The notes under the pieces: model-generated
Told to the model about the DNA's origin: nothing
Database searches by the model: none
The model's input: the letters and a program-made list of their open reading frames with translations, nothing else
Part shown: positions 42,961-50,441 of the stretch, one piece after another
How the letters are laid out: each line of letters opens with the position of its first letter
How positions within the stretch are numbered: position 1 is the first letter of the stretch
Translations under genes and position numbers: made by a program
Assembly (NCBI GenBank): GCA_017642885.1
Contig: JAEPOM010000009.1
Span: forward strand, 83,037 to 147,036
Direction: 5' to 3'
From: Henriciella sp.
GTDB lineage: Bacteria > Pseudomonadota > Alphaproteobacteria > Caulobacterales > Hyphomonadaceae
Length of the DNA: 64,000 bases

Positions 42961-43782
42961 TCAGCTCTCCTGATCGAGCAATTTCCAATTGTGTGCCACC
43001 GGCCCATGACCCTGGCCGAGGCCGGGCGCTTGCTTGATCGCCTCGTGTAGATAGAGCCGTGCAGCCTCGACGGCGGCCGGCACAGACTGGCCTTGCGCCA
43101 GCAGAGCAGCGCACGCGCTGGCCAGAGTGCAGCCGGTGCCATGCGTGGAGCTCGTGTCGATGCGCTCGCTCTCGAAAATCCACTCGCCGGTCTCGGTTTG
43201 CAGCACGTCGACGAGGATCTTACCGGGGATGTGTCCGCCTTTAACAAGCGCGCCTTTGGCCCCGCGTTCGAGCAGGGCTTCGGCCGCGCGGCGCTGACCA
43301 TTGATGCCATCGACGGCCTTGCCGGTCAGCACTTCGGCCTCGGGCGCGTTCGGAGTCACGAGCGCCGCGCCGGGAAGCATCAGCGACGCGATCGCAGAAA
43401 CGGCGTGCTCATCAACCAGAGCATCCCCAGACGTGGCAACCATCACAGGGTCGACAATGCGGGGCACCTCGCGCGCGCGTTCGTCCAGCGTCTCAGCAAC
43501 GATCTCGACCAGTGCGGCGCTGCCCAGCATGCCGGTTTTGATCGTGTCCACGCCAATATCCGCGAGGCAGGTGACCATCTGCCTCTGGACGGCGTCCTGC
43601 GCTACTGGCCAGACACCGTGAACGCCAAGTGTATTCTGAGCCGTGATCGCCGTGATGGCGGTCATCGCGTATCCGCCCAGCATGGTGACGGCCTTGATGT
43701 CGGCCTGAATACCGGCACCGCCGCCGCTATCTGATCCGGCAATGACCAGAACCCGGCCTTTAGGGTCCGCGGCCGTGCTCAT
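42961..43782 (-). CDS. thiD: Hydroxymethylpyrimidine/phosphomethylpyrimidine kinase
   Basis: A 273-residue ThiD, which phosphorylates HMP and HMP-P in thiamine synthesis. VLVIAGSDSGGGAGIQADIKAVTMLGGYAMTAITAITAQNT at the start, DPVMVATSGDAL in the middle, and DTSSTHGTGCTLASACAALLAQG (anion hole and catalytic Cys) at the end. Its ATG overlaps the stop of the upstream lipoprotein gene (ATGA). thiC lies 16 kb away under a TPP riboswitch; I see no riboswitch here, as this is the third gene of an operon. Confidence 0.95.
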   Translation of the reverse strand: MSTAADPKGRVLVIAGSDSGGGAGIQADIKAVTMLGGYAMTAITAITAQNTLGVHGVWPVAQDAVQRQMVTCLADIGVDTIKTGMLGSAALVEIVAETLDERAREVPRIVDPVMVATSGDALVDEHAVSAIASLMLPGAALVTPNAPEAEVLTGKAVDGINGQRRAAEALLERGAKGALVKGGHIPGKILVDVLQTETGEWIFESERIDTSSTHGTGCTLASACAALLAQGQSVPAAVEAARLYLHEAIKQAPGLGQGHGPVAHNWKLLDQES

Positions 43783-44369
43783 TCAGCAATCGGGGCCACA
43801 CCCCAAGGCGGAGGCGGCGCGTCGACCGGCATGGTCAGGTCAAACTCAACGCGAAACAAGCGTTCAGGTCGGCTCATCTGATATGCGAAAATCTCACCTG
43901 GCTCGATTTCGACCGTCCAGGTGTTCTGGGTTGAGACCTCGATCTCTTGCGCAATGAACAGCGTCCGCGTTTCCTCGTCGACGGGGTAGTCCTGCTGGCC
44001 CGCGGTCCCACCAGGCGTGCTATCGCCGCCATATTGAGTTAGCGCGTCCTCGCTGCCATCCTCATGGCGGTGATCATGTTTAAGGCGCAGCCCGTCTTGA
44101 GTTCGGGTGATGACCCAGGTGCGGGACCGGTCTTCATCGACCGCAAATGGAATGCGTACCGTCAGACCATCACATGTGGCAGGGCCCATGATCATATTGG
44201 CGGTCTTGAAATCAGCATCAACCGCATCGTCGCTGACCAGTTTCCCCGCATAGGCTTCGCCATTACACAGGCCGCTCAGACGCTCGAAATAGAGTGCCTC
44301 CGGCGCGGGATCGGTCGCACTGCTGCAGGCGGCGAGGAAAATGATGGGGGTGAGAAAAAGCTGTTTCAT
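43779..44369 (-). CDS. Lipoprotein of unknown function
   Basis: A 196-residue lipoprotein (lipobox FLAAC, Cys about residue 15). The mature part has FERLSGLCNGEAYAGKLVSDD, a strand-rich middle (TWVITRTQDGLRLKHDHRHEDG) and a Pro-rich end. I do not recognise the family. It sits between an acyl-CoA synthetase and thiD with overlapping stops and starts at both ends (TGATG and ATGA), so it belongs to that operon. Confidence 0.75.
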   Translation of the reverse strand: MKQLFLTPIIFLAACSSATDPAPEALYFERLSGLCNGEAYAGKLVSDDAVDADFKTANMIMGPATCDGLTVRIPFAVDEDRSRTWVITRTQDGLRLKHDHRHEDGSEDALTQYGGDSTPGGTAGQQDYPVDEETRTLFIAQEIEVSTQNTWTVEIEPGEIFAYQMSRPERLFRVEFDLTMPVDAPPPPWGVAPIAE

Positions 44370-46159
44370 CAGAACTTCACTGCCCCTGATTTGATTGTCT
44401 CATAAGCATCTGGCGTGAGCGGTTCGTACCGACCTGTATCTGGATCGAAATACCAGATCGGGTCGCTCACTTCATCGGGGTCGAACCCTTCCTTGACCAG
44501 TTCGACCTTGCGATACTTGAACGTGCCCGTGGTCTCAGCTTCCTGCTGAACGCGAATGAAAAGCGGGATGGCGTATTTCGGGAGGTGTTCGCTCAGCCAG
44601 TCATAGAGGTTGTCATACTCTATTTCGCCGTCCGTGGTGATCGCAGCCATTCCGGCGCGACCGTCGGTTCCGGGAACACTGACGCCGTAAATGTTCGCCG
44701 TGGCAATACCGGGCGCGCGCGCAACGAATTCGGCGACTTCATTTGTCGAGACGTTTTCGCCTTTCCAGCGGAACGTATCGCCAATCCGGTCGACGAAATA
44801 GATATAGCCCAGCTCGTCCTTCTTCATCAGGTCGCCAGTGCGGAACCACATGTCGCCTTCCTCGAATACGTTGCGCAGGAGTTTCTTCTTCGTGGCGGCT
44901 TCATCATTGTAGCCTTCGAATCGCGTGCGGGCATCGTCGCCGACTTTGCCGATGGCTTCTCCGGTTTCGTTGGGATCCGCGGGAATGCAGAATCCGTCTT
45001 CACCACGGACTGGTTCTTCTTCGACCACATCAAACTTCACGAAGGCGACATGGCCGAACACGCTTTTCTCGAGATAGCTTGGGATACGACCGACCGCGCC
45101 GACTTTTCCGTCAAAGCCGAGGAAGCTGACATTGCCTTCTGTCGAGCCGTAAAACTCGCAGACATAGGAAATGTTGAAACGCGTCAGGAATTCTTCCCAG
45201 ATATCCGGGCGAAGACCATTGCCGAATCCGGTGCGAATTTTGTGGGCGCGTTCTTTCGGATGCGCCGGCGAGTTGACCAGATACCGACAGAGCTCGCCAA
45301 TATAGACGATTGATGTCACGCCCTGGTCTGCTGCGTCGTCCCAGAACTGGCTGGCGGAGAACCTCTTACGAAGAACAATGCTCGCGCCGGTCATCAGGGC
45401 CTGGCCAACGCCGCAGAGGCCGCCGGTTCCGTGATAGAGGGGCAGGGTGATGTAGATCCGATCGCGTGACGTGATTTTACAAGGGGCAATGAACGATCGC
45501 ATCATGCCCTGTGTACGCGCCTGCGTCAGACGCGCAGCCTTAGGCAGACCGGTCGTGCCAGACGTGTACACATAGAGGCAAAGGTCTTTTCCGCGCAGGC
45601 GCGCACGATGCTCTCGGCTCGGACGCTGATCAGAGGCGCCGGCGAGGGCTGCGTTGAGATTCTCCCCTTCGCTGCCCCCCATGGTCCAGACTTTCGGATC
45701 CCCTTCGAACAGGCCGTCCGCGCTGCGAATGGCTTCATCCTGGTCAGCGCCTGTGATGATCAGTTTGGCGTCGGCAATGTTGACGCAGTGAGCCAGTGCA
45801 TTGTCGGTGAGGTTGTGATTGATCAGACCAACCACGACGCCGATCTTTGCAAGGCCATACCAGACGGAAACATATTCGGGGCGGTTCTCCATGAACAAGG
45901 CGACTGCGTCCCCAGGCTGCAAGCCGAGACCCAGACCCCAGTTCGCGACCTTATTGGCGAGCGCGTCCATTTCCGCGTAGGTCGTAAGATTACCTTCGAA
46001 TCGCCAGGCGACATTGTTGGGGTATTTGTCCACAACGCGTTCAAAATCATCAGCGACCAAGTTTTCAGAATCTGGATCGATATCATCGGTCCATTTCTTC
46101 ATCCTTTGAAGCGTCAGAATCGTCCCCGCCTCGCGCTTAATGGTTTGGATCAATCCCAT
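44369..46159 (-). CDS. Long-chain/very-long-chain acyl-CoA synthetase (FATP-like)
   Basis: A 596-residue acyl-CoA synthetase: YVYTSGTTGLPKAARLT (AMP-binding loop), FYGSTEGNVSFLGFDGKVGAVGRIPSYL (typical of FATP/VLACS proteins), then FRTGDLMKKDELGYIYFVDRIGDTFRWKGENVSTNEVAEFV, and the C-terminal lid with a Lys near GTFKYRKVELVKEGFD. It activates fatty acids to acyl-CoA via acyl-AMP. ATG 46159 (MGLIQTIKREAG) gives normal length; the frame extends to 46243 without support. First gene of an operon with the lipoprotein and thiD. Confidence 0.92.
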   Translation of the reverse strand: MGLIQTIKREAGTILTLQRMKKWTDDIDPDSENLVADDFERVVDKYPNNVAWRFEGNLTTYAEMDALANKVANWGLGLGLQPGDAVALFMENRPEYVSVWYGLAKIGVVVGLINHNLTDNALAHCVNIADAKLIITGADQDEAIRSADGLFEGDPKVWTMGGSEGENLNAALAGASDQRPSREHRARLRGKDLCLYVYTSGTTGLPKAARLTQARTQGMMRSFIAPCKITSRDRIYITLPLYHGTGGLCGVGQALMTGASIVLRKRFSASQFWDDAADQGVTSIVYIGELCRYLVNSPAHPKERAHKIRTGFGNGLRPDIWEEFLTRFNISYVCEFYGSTEGNVSFLGFDGKVGAVGRIPSYLEKSVFGHVAFVKFDVVEEEPVRGEDGFCIPADPNETGEAIGKVGDDARTRFEGYNDEAATKKKLLRNVFEEGDMWFRTGDLMKKDELGYIYFVDRIGDTFRWKGENVSTNEVAEFVARAPGIATANIYGVSVPGTDGRAGMAAITTDGEIEYDNLYDWLSEHLPKYAIPLFIRVQQEAETTGTFKYRKVELVKEGFDPDEVSDPIWYFDPDTGRYEPLTPDAYETIKSGAVKF

Positions 46160-46291
46160 TCTGAAATCGCCTTTTCGTTGCCTGCCCAGTGTAATCTGCA
46201 CAACACCTAGGTTGCGCCCGCCACCGTTTCCAGTATCTGGCATAGCTGTTACACACGCGGCTTCAACAAAATATGCGAAAGGTCACACGAA

Positions 46292-47164
46292 ATGTCTGAT
46301 CCTGTTGGTGATTTGCTACATCTGATGGACCTGGAACGTCTTGAGATTGATCTATTTCGCGGACAAAGCCCGGAAAATGAAACCAATCAGCGCGTCTTCG
46401 GGGGGCAAGTGATCTCTCAGGCGCTGGTTGCTGCCTATCGCACGGTGGATACGGATACCCGGACCTGCCACTCGCTGCACGCCTATTTCCTGCGTCCCGG
46501 TGATCCCTCCATCCCGATCATTTATGAAGTCGACCGATCGCGCGACGGCGGAAGCTTTACGACCCGGCGCGTGGTTGCGATCCAGCACGGCAAGCAGATT
46601 TTCAATATGGCCGCATCTTTCCATAAACTGGAAGACGGCTGGAACCATCAGCACACCATGCCGGACGTGCAGGCGGCCGAAGACCTCGATGACCGCATCG
46701 AATGGCGAAAGAAGTTTGCCGAGCGCCTGCCTGAGCGTCATCGGGGCCATTTCCTGCGCCCCCGGCCGATCGAAATTCGTGAAGTCGAGCCGCTTGACCC
46801 GTTGAAGCCTGAAAAGGTCAGCGACGTGCAGCATCTGTGGTTTCGAGTGCGGCGCGAGATTGATGAGCAGCCCTGGCTGCATCACTGCCTGATGGCCTAT
46901 GCCTCGGATATGTCGCTGCTCGGTACCGGTAATCGCCCGCATGGCGTTTCCTGGATGACGGGCGAGCTGATGTCGGCCAGCCTCGATCACGCGATGTGGT
47001 TCCATGCGCCGATCAATTTCAGCGATTGGCACCTCTATACGATGGACAGCCCATATGCAGGCGGCGCCCGAAGCTTCAATCGGGGGTCGATCTACACGCG
47101 CGATGGCCAACTGGTCGCGAGCGTAGCGCAAGAAGGCCTGATGCGTCCGATGAAGCGCAAATAG
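46292..47164 (+). CDS. tesB: Acyl-CoA thioesterase II
   Basis: A 290-residue TesB with two hot-dog domains: LLHLMDLERLEIDLFRGQSPENETNQRVFGGQVISQALVAA and LHAYFLRPGD in the first, then HHCLMAYASDMSLLGTGNRPHG and SLDHAMWFHAPINFSDWHLYTMDSPYAGGARSFNRGSIYTRDGQLVASVAQEGLMR in the second, with the catalytic Asp and Gln-Thr region. It hydrolyses acyl-CoA to free acid. Divergent from the acyl-CoA synthetase gene. Confidence 0.95.
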   Translation: MSDPVGDLLHLMDLERLEIDLFRGQSPENETNQRVFGGQVISQALVAAYRTVDTDTRTCHSLHAYFLRPGDPSIPIIYEVDRSRDGGSFTTRRVVAIQHGKQIFNMAASFHKLEDGWNHQHTMPDVQAAEDLDDRIEWRKKFAERLPERHRGHFLRPRPIEIREVEPLDPLKPEKVSDVQHLWFRVRREIDEQPWLHHCLMAYASDMSLLGTGNRPHGVSWMTGELMSASLDHAMWFHAPINFSDWHLYTMDSPYAGGARSFNRGSIYTRDGQLVASVAQEGLMRPMKRK

Positions 47165-47170
47165 ATCCAA

Positions 47171-47242
47171 AGTATATCATTATTATCTAAATATATCATA
47201 ATATATGTCGATATATGGTGTCCTTGATATATCACCATATAT
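47171..47242. promoter_or_regulatory. AT-rich array of ATATAT motifs and a 10-bp inverted repeat before the AAA ATPase
   Basis: Six (G/A)TATAT units lie at about 47172, 47191, 47201, 47211, 47227 and 47237, several at 10-base steps. Within them ATATATGGTG (47211-47220) and CACCATATAT (47233-47242) form a perfect inverted repeat with a 12-base loop, and TGATATATCA (47225-47234) is itself a palindrome. In GC-rich surroundings this marks a regulator-binding or bent-DNA promoter region; the inner dyad reaches to within 17 bases of the chosen start. Confidence 0.6.
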
Positions 47243-47258
47243 GCCGTACAAAATTCAT

Positions 47259-48440
47259 ATGGATCCGGTCAGAAACCCTTTTGCGCCCGGTGCGGGATCG
47301 CAGCCGCCAGAGCTGGCGGGACGTGAGGCGCTCATTCAGCGGGCGGACGTCGCCATTCGGCGCCTCATGCACGGACGCCACGACAAAGCGCAGATCCTGC
47401 TTGGCCTTCGCGGGACGGGTAAGACGGTCCTCCTCAACAAGTTTGAACAGCTCGCCGATGCGCATGGATGCGACACCACGTTTATCGAGGCGCCCGAAGA
47501 CCGGTCGCTCGCCTCGCTGCTCGTGCCACGCTTGCAGAAAGTGCTGCGGGCCCTGTCCGCGGTCGAGGCCGCCAAGGCGCTGGCGCATCACGCGCTCGGC
47601 GCTTTGAAGAGCTTCGCCAAGACGTTCAAAGTTTCTTATGAGGGCGTCACGATATCGGTCGACCCAGCAATCGGGCTCGCCGATAGCGGTGACCTGGAGA
47701 GCGATCTCACTGACCTGTTCCTGGCGGTTGGCGCTGCCGCGCAGCCGGCTGGGCGCGCTTGGGTTCTGTTTATCGATGAGTTGCAATACCTCGAGCGTAT
47801 CGAGCTCTCCGCCTTGATCGTGGCCGTCCACCGGATCGTCCAGAAGGGCTATCCGGTCATGTTCTTCGGGGCGGGTCTGCCGCAAATAGCGGCCCTGTCT
47901 GGTGAAGCGAAGTCCTACTCCGAACGCCTGTTCGATTATCCCCCGATTGGAGCGCTCAATTCAGAGGCCGCCGCTCGTGCCATTCGCGATCCGATCCGCG
48001 AAGAAGGCGAGGAGATCGATGATGCGGCCCTCGCTCATATCTTTGATATGACTTCTGGCTATCCGTATTTCCTACAGGAATGGGGCTATCAGTGCTGGAA
48101 CCTGGCCGAGCGGTCGCCGATTGATGAGGTTGTTGCGAGCGCGGCGACGAAGCGGGCCATTTCGCGCCTGGATGACGGCTTTTTCCGGGTCCGCCTTGAG
48201 CGGCTGACGCCCAAGGAAAAAGAGTATGTGATCGGCATGGCCAGCCTGGGCGGTGGTCCCTATCGCTCATCTGACGTGGCCGATCATCTCGGTGTGGAGC
48301 CGACATCGCTCGGCCCGCGGCGGGCGCAGATCATCAAGAAGGGAATGATTTACAGCCCCTCGCACGGAGACATCGCGTTCACTGTGCCGCTCTTCGAGGA
48401 TTTCCTCATGCGCCAGTATCAGCTTACGCCCAAAGGTTAA
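47259..48440 (+). CDS. AAA-family ATPase (AAA_16-like)
   Basis: A 393-residue P-loop ATPase. MDPVRNPFAPGAGSQPPELAGREALI leads into Walker A LLGLRGTGKTVLL and Walker B AWVLFIDELQYLE, a sensor-like MFFGAGLPQ and a C-terminal winged-helix-like part (LTPKEKEYVIGMASLGGGPYRSSDVADHLGVEP), as in STAND/ORC-type ATPases. Such proteins often bind DNA or act as switches; the target is unknown. I took ATG 47259 as it matches the family N-terminus; ATG 47241 and the frame start 47205 lie in the AT-rich array. No clear ribosome site precedes any of them. Confidence 0.85.
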   Translation: MDPVRNPFAPGAGSQPPELAGREALIQRADVAIRRLMHGRHDKAQILLGLRGTGKTVLLNKFEQLADAHGCDTTFIEAPEDRSLASLLVPRLQKVLRALSAVEAAKALAHHALGALKSFAKTFKVSYEGVTISVDPAIGLADSGDLESDLTDLFLAVGAAAQPAGRAWVLFIDELQYLERIELSALIVAVHRIVQKGYPVMFFGAGLPQIAALSGEAKSYSERLFDYPPIGALNSEAAARAIRDPIREEGEEIDDAALAHIFDMTSGYPYFLQEWGYQCWNLAERSPIDEVVASAATKRAISRLDDGFFRVRLERLTPKEKEYVIGMASLGGGPYRSSDVADHLGVEPTSLGPRRAQIIKKGMIYSPSHGDIAFTVPLFEDFLMRQYQLTPKG

Positions 48441-48500
48441 GCCGCTGTTAACCCTTCCAGCGCATTTGTCAGGAATACATTAACCAATCGGATTCCAGCC

Positions 48501-48517
48501 GTCACAGCTGATGTGAC
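48501..48517. promoter_or_regulatory. Inverted repeat GTCACA-N5-TGTGAC
   Basis: A perfect 6-bp inverted repeat in the 140-base gap before the phospholipase/DUF4332 gene. It could be an operator for that gene. Nothing else but a run of TTAA-containing sequence is visible in the gap. Confidence 0.3.
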
Positions 48518-48580
48518 ATTTGTGTGCCTCGCAAATCACCATAGGGCTGGTCCATTAAACTAGGCCTACGGGGGCTGACC

Positions 48581-50437
48581 ATGAATCTGCTCGAGCTTGT
48601 CATCATCGCGCACAGGTGTCGCTCGACCCATCACTTTATCGCGTTCGACGCGCTGCAATTGCTGCAGGGCGAGGATGCTGGTGATTGGAAGAACCTGCTG
48701 CTCAAGCATCACACCAATCTGCTCAAGGGCGCCAAGGCGCCGGATACCGATTTCAAGGACTTCAAGAACCACGTTCTGCATGTTGAAGACGGCGAATGGG
48801 GCGGCGCTCGTGACGCAGCGATGGAATGGTATGGCAAAGCGGTCGAGGCGCTGCGTGAGAAGAAATGGGGCAAGGCGGCCTATGCGCTCGGCGTGCTGAC
48901 GCACTATTATGCCGATCCGATTCAGCCGTTCCATACGGCCCAGAGTGAGGAAGAAGGTGCCATCCACCGCGCGGTGGAATGGTCAATCGCGAAATCACGA
49001 GACACGATCAAGGCGCTGATCGATGTGCGCGGATATCCGCATGTGCACAGCGGGACCGAGACGGGCTTCGTTGCAGACATGGTGCTGGCGGGCGCGAAAT
49101 ACTCCAATCCGCACTACCAGACGTTCATTGATCACTATGACCTGCACAAAGGCGTCGCCAATCCGCCGGAAGGGCTGGATCAGACGATGCTGGATATTCT
49201 GGCCGACCTGATCGCCTATGCAACGTCCGGCGTAGCGGTCCTGTTTCAGCGGGCATTTGCCGAGGCCGGCGTGAAGCCGCAAAAGGTTGATCTGGACCTG
49301 CCCGGCTATTTCGCGGCGCTGGATATCCCGATCCGCCGGATCACAAAGCGGATCGCTGACGCGCGCGACCGCAAGACGGTTGAGGCCATGTACGAAGAGT
49401 TTGTTGAAACCGGGAAAGTCGTGAAAACGCTTCCGGCCGATGACAAGAAAATCCGGGCCCTGCATTGCAAGCAAATTCTCAGGCAGCCGGTTGAATGGCT
49501 CGACATGATGCCCATTCGGCCGATCGGGACCAAACACGTCCCGCTGCCGGAGCATCCGCAACCAGTGGAATACCAGTTGAGGGTCGTCCCTGTTCTGGTG
49601 GCGGGCAATGAAACTGAAGCTGAGCGGACGCCGACTGTCTCTCCTGATCCGGAAGTGTTTGACGAGGTCGACGCGGCCGCAGCGGTGGTGACCGAACCGG
49701 TTATCGAAGAGATCGCAGCTGAGCCTGAGATCGAAGCCGAACCTGAAATCGAGGTCGCTGACGAGACGGAGACGAGCGCGGAAATAGAAGCTACCGAGTC
49801 CGAACCGGAGGACGAAATCACCGCCGCGGACGAAGAGACCATTGAAGAGCCTGAAGAGGCGCCCGAAGAGACAAACGCAGCAGAGGCAATGCTTGCCGAG
49901 CTGGACGCGGTTGAAGAGGAACCTTCACAGCCCGAACCGACACTAGAGCCCGTCATAGAAGCGAAATCAGATGTCGCTACCCCGGCCGAGGCTGCGAATG
50001 ACGATGAGGACGGAAATCACATCACGCTGGACTCACCGGTCGTGGATGCGCCGTCGATCGGACCGAAAACTGCGTCGCGGCTCGAAAAAGTTGACATCTG
50101 GACGATTGGTGATCTGCTCAATGCAGACCCGGCTGAAACAGCCGTCGCTTTGAATGTGCGATACATCAAGACAGAGACGCTGCAGGATTGGCAGGACCAA
50201 ACGCGCTTGATGGTTGAGGCCCCCGGGCTTCGCGTCCTCGATAGCCAGATTCTGGTGGGCGCGGGGATCCGCAACGCCGATGATCTCGCCAAAGCCTCTG
50301 CGACAAAGGTGCTGAACGCCGCGACCAGCTTCCTGGATACCCCTAAAGGTGCCCGGGTGCTTTGGGGCGGCGAAAGCAATGTCGACCAGTCTGAAGTTGA
50401 GCACTGGATCGGGCTCGCCAGATCCGCGCAAGGCTAA
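48581..50437 (+). CDS. Zinc-dependent phospholipase C-like domain fused to a DUF4332 helix-hairpin-helix domain
   Basis: A 618-residue protein in three parts. Residues ~1-230 match the zinc phospholipase C/S1-P1 fold: HHFIAFDALQLL, LKHHTNLLKGAKAPD, LGVLTHYYADPIQPFHTA and EGAIHRAVEWS, rich in metal-ligand His, Asp and Glu. Residues ~345-485 are an acidic, Glu/Ala/Pro-rich linker. Residues ~490-618 are a DUF4332-like helix-hairpin-helix module (SIGPKTASRLEKVDIWTIGDLLNAD and LVGAGIRNADDLAKASATKVLNA). No signal peptide, so the enzyme acts in the cytoplasm, which is odd for a phospholipase. Substrate unknown. Confidence 0.83.
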   Translation: MNLLELVIIAHRCRSTHHFIAFDALQLLQGEDAGDWKNLLLKHHTNLLKGAKAPDTDFKDFKNHVLHVEDGEWGGARDAAMEWYGKAVEALREKKWGKAAYALGVLTHYYADPIQPFHTAQSEEEGAIHRAVEWSIAKSRDTIKALIDVRGYPHVHSGTETGFVADMVLAGAKYSNPHYQTFIDHYDLHKGVANPPEGLDQTMLDILADLIAYATSGVAVLFQRAFAEAGVKPQKVDLDLPGYFAALDIPIRRITKRIADARDRKTVEAMYEEFVETGKVVKTLPADDKKIRALHCKQILRQPVEWLDMMPIRPIGTKHVPLPEHPQPVEYQLRVVPVLVAGNETEAERTPTVSPDPEVFDEVDAAAAVVTEPVIEEIAAEPEIEAEPEIEVADETETSAEIEATESEPEDEITAADEETIEEPEEAPEETNAAEAMLAELDAVEEEPSQPEPTLEPVIEAKSDVATPAEAANDDEDGNHITLDSPVVDAPSIGPKTASRLEKVDIWTIGDLLNADPAETAVALNVRYIKTETLQDWQDQTRLMVEAPGLRVLDSQILVGAGIRNADDLAKASATKVLNAATSFLDTPKGARVLWGGESNVDQSEVEHWIGLARSAQG

Positions 50438-50441
50438 ACGG

